Of a stretch of 64,000 bases of DNA, positions 59,436-64,000 are shown piece by piece. A program made the position numbers and the translations under genes. The notes beneath the pieces are model-generated. The model was not told where the DNA came from, ran no database searches, and saw nothing but the letters and a program-made list of their open reading frames with translations. This DNA comes from Daedaleopsis sinensis (taxonomy: Eukaryota > Basidiomycota > Agaricomycetes > Polyporales > Polyporaceae): contig CM066307.1 in assembly GCA_033807695.1 (NCBI GenBank), positions 2,232,001-2,296,000 on the forward strand, in the 5' to 3' direction. The stretch's first letter is position 1; each line of letters begins with the position of its first letter.

Positions 59436-62314
59436 ATGTCCTCTCGCCCCGCCGTTCTACACTCTGTTCTCCGTGTTCTCAAGATGCACGGAGTCTCAAT
59501 CACTGAGCTTTTGTCATTCATACTTGTATCTCGCGAATTAAATGATCCTTCGGACATGCTATATGCGGATCTCTTGCTAAACACGCCGACAATTCTCTCC
59601 GCCTTCTACTACCATCCGGCTACTGCACAGTTGACAACCACATGGGCTCATAACGCCATGTGCGCTGTGTATACGCGACTACTTGATGAACTCACCAAGA
59701 AATCTCAGGGCTGGCATTTCTCTGCTATGCACGCCTCTCCTGCCCAGTTATCCGAATTCCGCATTGAGGACATGGTCGCACAGATGGAAGCAACTGCCCC
59801 GCTTCTCTGTTCTCTGGTTCACAACCTGCTCGCAGGTGCTTCTGTGTCTAGAAAGGAGGTTCCAGGACTGGAGGGTGATGGGGAGATTCTGGATGCTGAT
59901 TCCGAGGACGAGTACCTGTGGGCAGGTGGACTCGGAGATGATAGCTCCGGCGGCGGGAGACCGCGCGAGCGTGCGGACCCGCGCAATGTAATCATCCGGA
60001 TTGTATGTATACATACTATGTATTGTGTGTCATGGCTTGCTTGTCTTGACAAATTGCTCACTCTACATACTGATTCGATAATTGTAACAGAAAACTGCCG
60101 TGATCATCTCGATATGCATTCAAAGTCGTGACCAGCACTGTAACGCATTTCAAAGCACTATCGGCATCTTCCTACACGCCTGCAATACTCCCGAGAAGGT
60201 TGTGAAGGTCCTAGCGCGCATAGGAATCTCTATTTCACTCACATCAATCCATCGCGCCGTCCGGTCCCTGTCCCGAGAGGCAATTCAAGGCATCGAGCAG
60301 CTTGGAAGGACACTCCTCACTGCCTATGGTTATGACAACTTCGAGTTGCTCCTTGGGACAGGAGTTCCGACTATTGAAAAGCCCGGTGACGGACTTCTCC
60401 ACCTGACATCCGGTATTCTCCTGCGGCTTGAGCATGGAGTTACACTTGATGACCTACGATGTTCGAGACTGCTATGGGACCGGTCAGAGTTCAATCCTCT
60501 CGCATCTGATCCTCGCCCGTTCGACCTGCTAGAAACCATGGAGTTCATGTACACTCTTCACCGCGAGCCCGACTATGCAGAGGGCGAGCTCAGTCGTCGG
60601 GGCCGTTTCCGGGCATGGCACTTCAAGTCTACTCTCTTCAAGCATGGCCCGTCTTCCCTGCACCGGTTATTGGACCAACTTCCAGATCCTGAAATCATCG
60701 ATGCAATTCCAATCTCTAAACTCGAATATCTGCCTCTCCGCACCATGGATCTCAACCAGTCGACCGTCGCCGGCAACATAGAAGCAATTCAATCCATGTT
60801 CACACAGGCTGGTGTGGGAGATCCGCACCGCAATAATCCAGACATCATCGACCTGACAGAGTTCGTGACAATCATTCATGGAGACTTGGGGACATATGAG
60901 CGTGTCCGCTCAGCTCTACATCACCGATCTGTTGAGCACACCGAACTCGATCGGCTTCAATCTGTTGTCTTCGCAATGGGCCTATTCCACCTCAAAATGG
61001 CCGCTGCCGATGCAATCTGGCGGATCCACGTTGGACCGGACACTGCACGTCTGGACGAGACTAGTTTTATGAAGATTGTGGCAAAGCTCCGCCCTCGCGA
61101 GTCCTCCCGCCTTGTCGCCAATGCCAAATTTCGCCAGCAACACGAGCTCATCCAGCATGTCTTGACTCTCCTACAGCTTGATGCCTGGCAGGTGGAGGTA
61201 CACAAGCGCAAAGGCTTTGGGTCACTCGAGGAATGGGCAGCATCGTCACCGCCCGCGAAAGAGATTATGGATATTGCAGATGTTCTTGCGCGTGAATATG
61301 TCGAAGGCGAAGGGCTGGACTTGTTCAAACTCGGGGGCTTGGCTGCCGATGCGCGTGATGAAGTGCGAGCAAACACCATGCGGACGATGAATCATTTGCT
61401 CCTATATGAAGAACTGTGCTATGCGATGAACGCGGGAGATATTGGTCGAGTTGAGACGGTACTCGTGCCGTGGGTACAGCTTTTCCGGGCAACAGGCAAG
61501 CACAAGTATGGCAAGCAGACACTGCGATTTATGCACGCATTATACTTTATATATCCTGAACCGTTGAGGTGCGTGTCTTGATAGTGTTTCTCAGGGAAGG
61601 TGAATTTCTAGGTGGCTAATTGAAAGATGATGAACAGACGAGCTATCCGACTCAATATCCTCGTTAATCCAAGCGGTAAACCACATGAATTCCGTGCAGT
61701 GGATTGGATAGTAGAGCTAGTAAACCTCTACACGAAGGTGAGCCGTAACGGTTGCTATACGAGTGTCACCTAGCCCAGGCCAACTAAGTGTGCAATTGAT
61801 ACAAGGTCACATATGGAGGCGAAGGATCAAACTACACGAAGAGTCGGATCATATTGGAGTCAATACTAGTCATCATATTCCGCAGCACGCACGCAAACAT
61901 CGAGCGCAATTTTGCACTATCAGGTCTATCACACGCACACGGCAAGCCTGACATGAGAAGAACCTTCGCGACAGTGCTCGAGCACCTCAAGACACTCAAG
62001 CCAAACATGTACAGTGCGGGACGCTCCTCGAATTACACGATCCCCAACAAGATCATGGAGGGGGCAGCAACAATCCAACAGGAGGGTGGGAAGCTTGAGC
62101 GTGAGAGCATGGCGAACCTGAGAGGTCAGGAGAGGACGGACGGCTTGATGAATGAGGAAGATGAGGGAGAGGGGCCTGAGGATTTGCACCTGACAGCCGA
62201 GGATCTCAGCATCGAGTGTATGATCTGAATGAAGAACAAGTACGAGACACATACCACTGATTGCAGGCCCTCTATAAACGGAACGAGCGTACGTCGGCGA
62301 GGCTCCAAATATAG
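59436..62314 (+). CDS. DUF6589 protein, transposon-derived type
   Basis: Large protein of the agaricomycete DUF6589 family, which is found in many copies and has a transposase-like middle. Five exons start at Met 59436 (MSSRPAVLHSVLRVLKMHGV). The last join is ATC GAG across a GTGTAT...TTGCAG intron to ALYKRNERTSARLQI and a stop at 62312-62314. Conserved blocks: VIISICIQSRDQHCNAFQS, AYGYDNFELLLGTGVPTIEK, LLHLTSGILLRLEHGVTLDD, IIHGDLGTYERVRSALHHRS (acidic residue expected in the catalytic core), MGLFHLKMAAADAIWRIH, LFKLGGLAADARDEVRANTM and RSTHANIERNFALSG. No TIRs or flanking repeats were seen, so it may be domesticated or a solo remnant. Function unproven. Confidence 0.85.
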
Positions 62315-64000
62315 TCCAGAAGTCGTCATATCCTGGGCTTGACACCGTTCTGGGGGTGCTCACACCCTCAGATCGTGAAGGGCCTGGTGTCGAAACGATG
62401 CGAGTCTCAGTCACCACCGTGACGCCGGTGTTCTCCTTGTTCGCTCCATGGCTAGGCACCCGGGGCTTGAATTTAGGGCAGAGACTGTTCGATTCTACGC
62501 TCAGGTGAGTACATCAGTATACGTGTCACTCGGAAATGCCAGTGCCAGTGACAACGTACTGATATGTCCCACAGCCCCGCATTCACTGCAAGTCCGATTA
62601 GAGGGAGTGCGGGTGCTAGTATTAGAGTTTTTGGCGACTGCAGTGTTTCCGTGATGAGGAGTCTCTCCCAAGGCTGAACTTGGCGGGGGTGATGGATAGA
62701 ATCTGATTCTTCTAAGACAGATAGGGAGTAGACACTGTAAGAGATACTCACTGTTCGATAAAGGCAAGGACGACCGTCCCGAGCTCCATGCTACGGCTCC
62801 ATTTCGTCTCCCGGAACAGGCTGTCTTGAGATCGAATCTTGTTGGCCCGTGCACAGTCAACTATCCGCTTGAGGATGTCGTCACTCATGATAGCGCCACA
62901 TCCGAGGTTGTTGAGATGAGCACGGCCGTACTTCTTGATTGTCTCGTCGCGGCGGAAAGTGTGAAGTGTGTCCCGGAAGTCCAAGTCGACTTGATTCATC
63001 TTGTACTTCGGGTCGAGGTGGGAGGCACGGCTGGTCGACTTCTTGGCCAACGGAACAGTCAGAGAAGGGAGTATTGCGAAGATAGGATGATCAGGGGTGC
63101 ATAGAGAACAGCAGACAGGAGAAGGAGCCACGATACAGCGTGTACACCGAGGCTCTCCTTCGCTCTCACAGCGCTCATTCCCAACTTCTATTATGTAATT
63201 CACGTAAGTTACCGGGGACGAGAAGGTGCAGAAGAGTGCTCACCTATTATATCGTTCTCATAGTACGCTGTGAATGGTTTCCTGTAGCACTTGAACGAGC
63301 GTGTGGCTGCATTTACGAGAGAATCCATCTCGGGAGACAAGTTACCGTCCACAAGAACATCTGCCTTATTTACCTTCCGGCTCTGCTTCTGACCCCCGCT
63401 CGAATGCTGTTCCCCATGAACAATGTGCATCCGATATTGAACGCGTAGACCTTCATATTCAGAGAGGGACGGGGCTGTTGCCATGCGCGAGCCCGAAAGA
63501 GATTCCGCCTCATGTTCCACCACCGGGCCGCCCTCTGCAGTCACGTCGGCCGTGACTTGACTGTCACCCCGGCCACGATACCGCTTTCGCGAGCGGGCGG
63601 TTGACTCGCTATTCCCAATATCGTCTGGTCGTTTTCGCTTCTTCGCTTCCCCTTCTGCAGCCTTGCGTTGTGACGTCTCTCTACGCTTCTCAAGGCGCTT
63701 GAGGGCTGCCTCCTTTTCTTCGTCAAAGAACTTGGACTCTACAAAGAGCACTGCCAGAGCCTCGCGCTGCAGATCCCTTCCCGCGCGACCAAACCGCTGC
63801 GAAAGAGAGTCTAGGCTGCAGCTTGTGCGCCATTGCACAACCAGAGCAATGTCCGGAATATCCACGCCCTGAAATGGATATATAGTGCATCAGAATAGTG
63901 TCAGTTAACCACAGTGCCGGACGTACCATGCCAAAAGCATCTGTGCAGAATAGACCGAGTATCAGACCGTCCTTATAGTCGCTGGTGACCTTCTCCCGGT
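61929..64000 (-). CDS. RecQ-like ATP-dependent DNA helicase, 3' part (5' end beyond window)
   Basis: DEAD/H-type DNA helicase of the RecQ kind, truncated by the right edge. Exons: edge-63927, 63868-63244, 63187-62752, 62711-62560 and 62494 downward. Visible: FCTDAFGMGVDIPDIALVVQ (motif V region), SLSQRFGRAGRD (motif VI, Arg finger), a basic Lys/Arg stretch, a Cys-rich patch (CTRCIVAPSPVCCSLC), and the family C-terminal block IMSDDILKRIVDCARANKIR with LFRETKWSRSMELG. Then a CCHC knuckle of the CxxCxxxGHIKxNxxCP form (CSECGAVGHIKSNSLCP) and a Ser/Thr tail. The 3' end is uncertain: the frame stays open to 61929, antisense to the DUF6589 exons, and an unseen intron or earlier stop after about 62260 is possible. 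The N-terminal helicase domain is not in the window. Confidence 0.85.

Noticed and set aside
1..64000. tRNA genes, rRNA and CRISPR arrays
   Set aside because: None seen by eye. tRNAs in particular could be missed without a covariance-model search; a tRNAscan-type run would settle it.

Overview
The window is nuclear DNA of an agaricomycete-type basidiomycete fungus. The evidence is the density of short introns (mostly 50-65 nt, GTRNGT donors, YAG acceptors), a FunK1 kinase, DUF6534 membrane proteins, a DUF6589 gene, a KDZ transposon and a CBM1-GH5 cellulase typical of wood or litter decayers. Functions below come from motif recognition by eye. Exon joins were checked by reading frame, and for several genes by exact divisibility of the summed exons by three.

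Layout. 1-2379 (-): FunK1 kinase, cut by the left edge. 2380-5741: nothing convincing. 5742-6861 (-): unknown acidic/Ser-rich protein. 8286-8625 (-) and 8942-12877 (+): divergent pair, COA6-like cytochrome c oxidase assembly factor and a large TBC RabGAP. 13837-16063, 18268-20424 and 21454-23656 (+): three tandem DUF6534 genes. 24354-27659 (+): Mediator subunit 25 with VWA domain, C-terminal ACID-like domain and polyglutamine. 28429-30699 (-): a fourth DUF6534 gene. 31201-32132 (-): PITH-domain protein.

32845-42636: a complete KDZ-type DNA transposon with near-identical ~797 bp terminal inverted repeats and a 10 bp flanking direct repeat. It carries three minus-strand genes: a KDZ transposase with one in-frame stop, a protein with a viroplasmin/RNase-H1-N-like segment, and an HMG-like protein with a long disordered tail. 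42980-43587: a small degenerate inverted-repeat element. 43921-47752 (-): four-BRCT Rad4/Dpb11/TopBP1 orthologue, head-to-head with mitochondrial ribosomal protein uL30m (48079-48468, +). 49701-51347 (+): secreted CBM1-GH5 endoglucanase, convergent with an amino-acid permease (51699-54225, -). 55029-55252 (-): DUF6534 relic. 56111-58223 (-): fifth intact DUF6534 gene. 59436-62314 (+): DUF6589 gene, tail-to-tail with the 3' part of a RecQ-like helicase cut by the right edge.

The two strongest unusual signals are (i) the five intact DUF6534 paralogues, all built around the same series of micro-exons (14, 10, 12 and 16 nt, conserved in length and phase), and (ii) the apparently young KDZ element with very long TIRs and two accessory genes. 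A further theme is recurrent GC-AG introns, needed to keep frame in Med25, the PITH gene and two DUF6534 copies.
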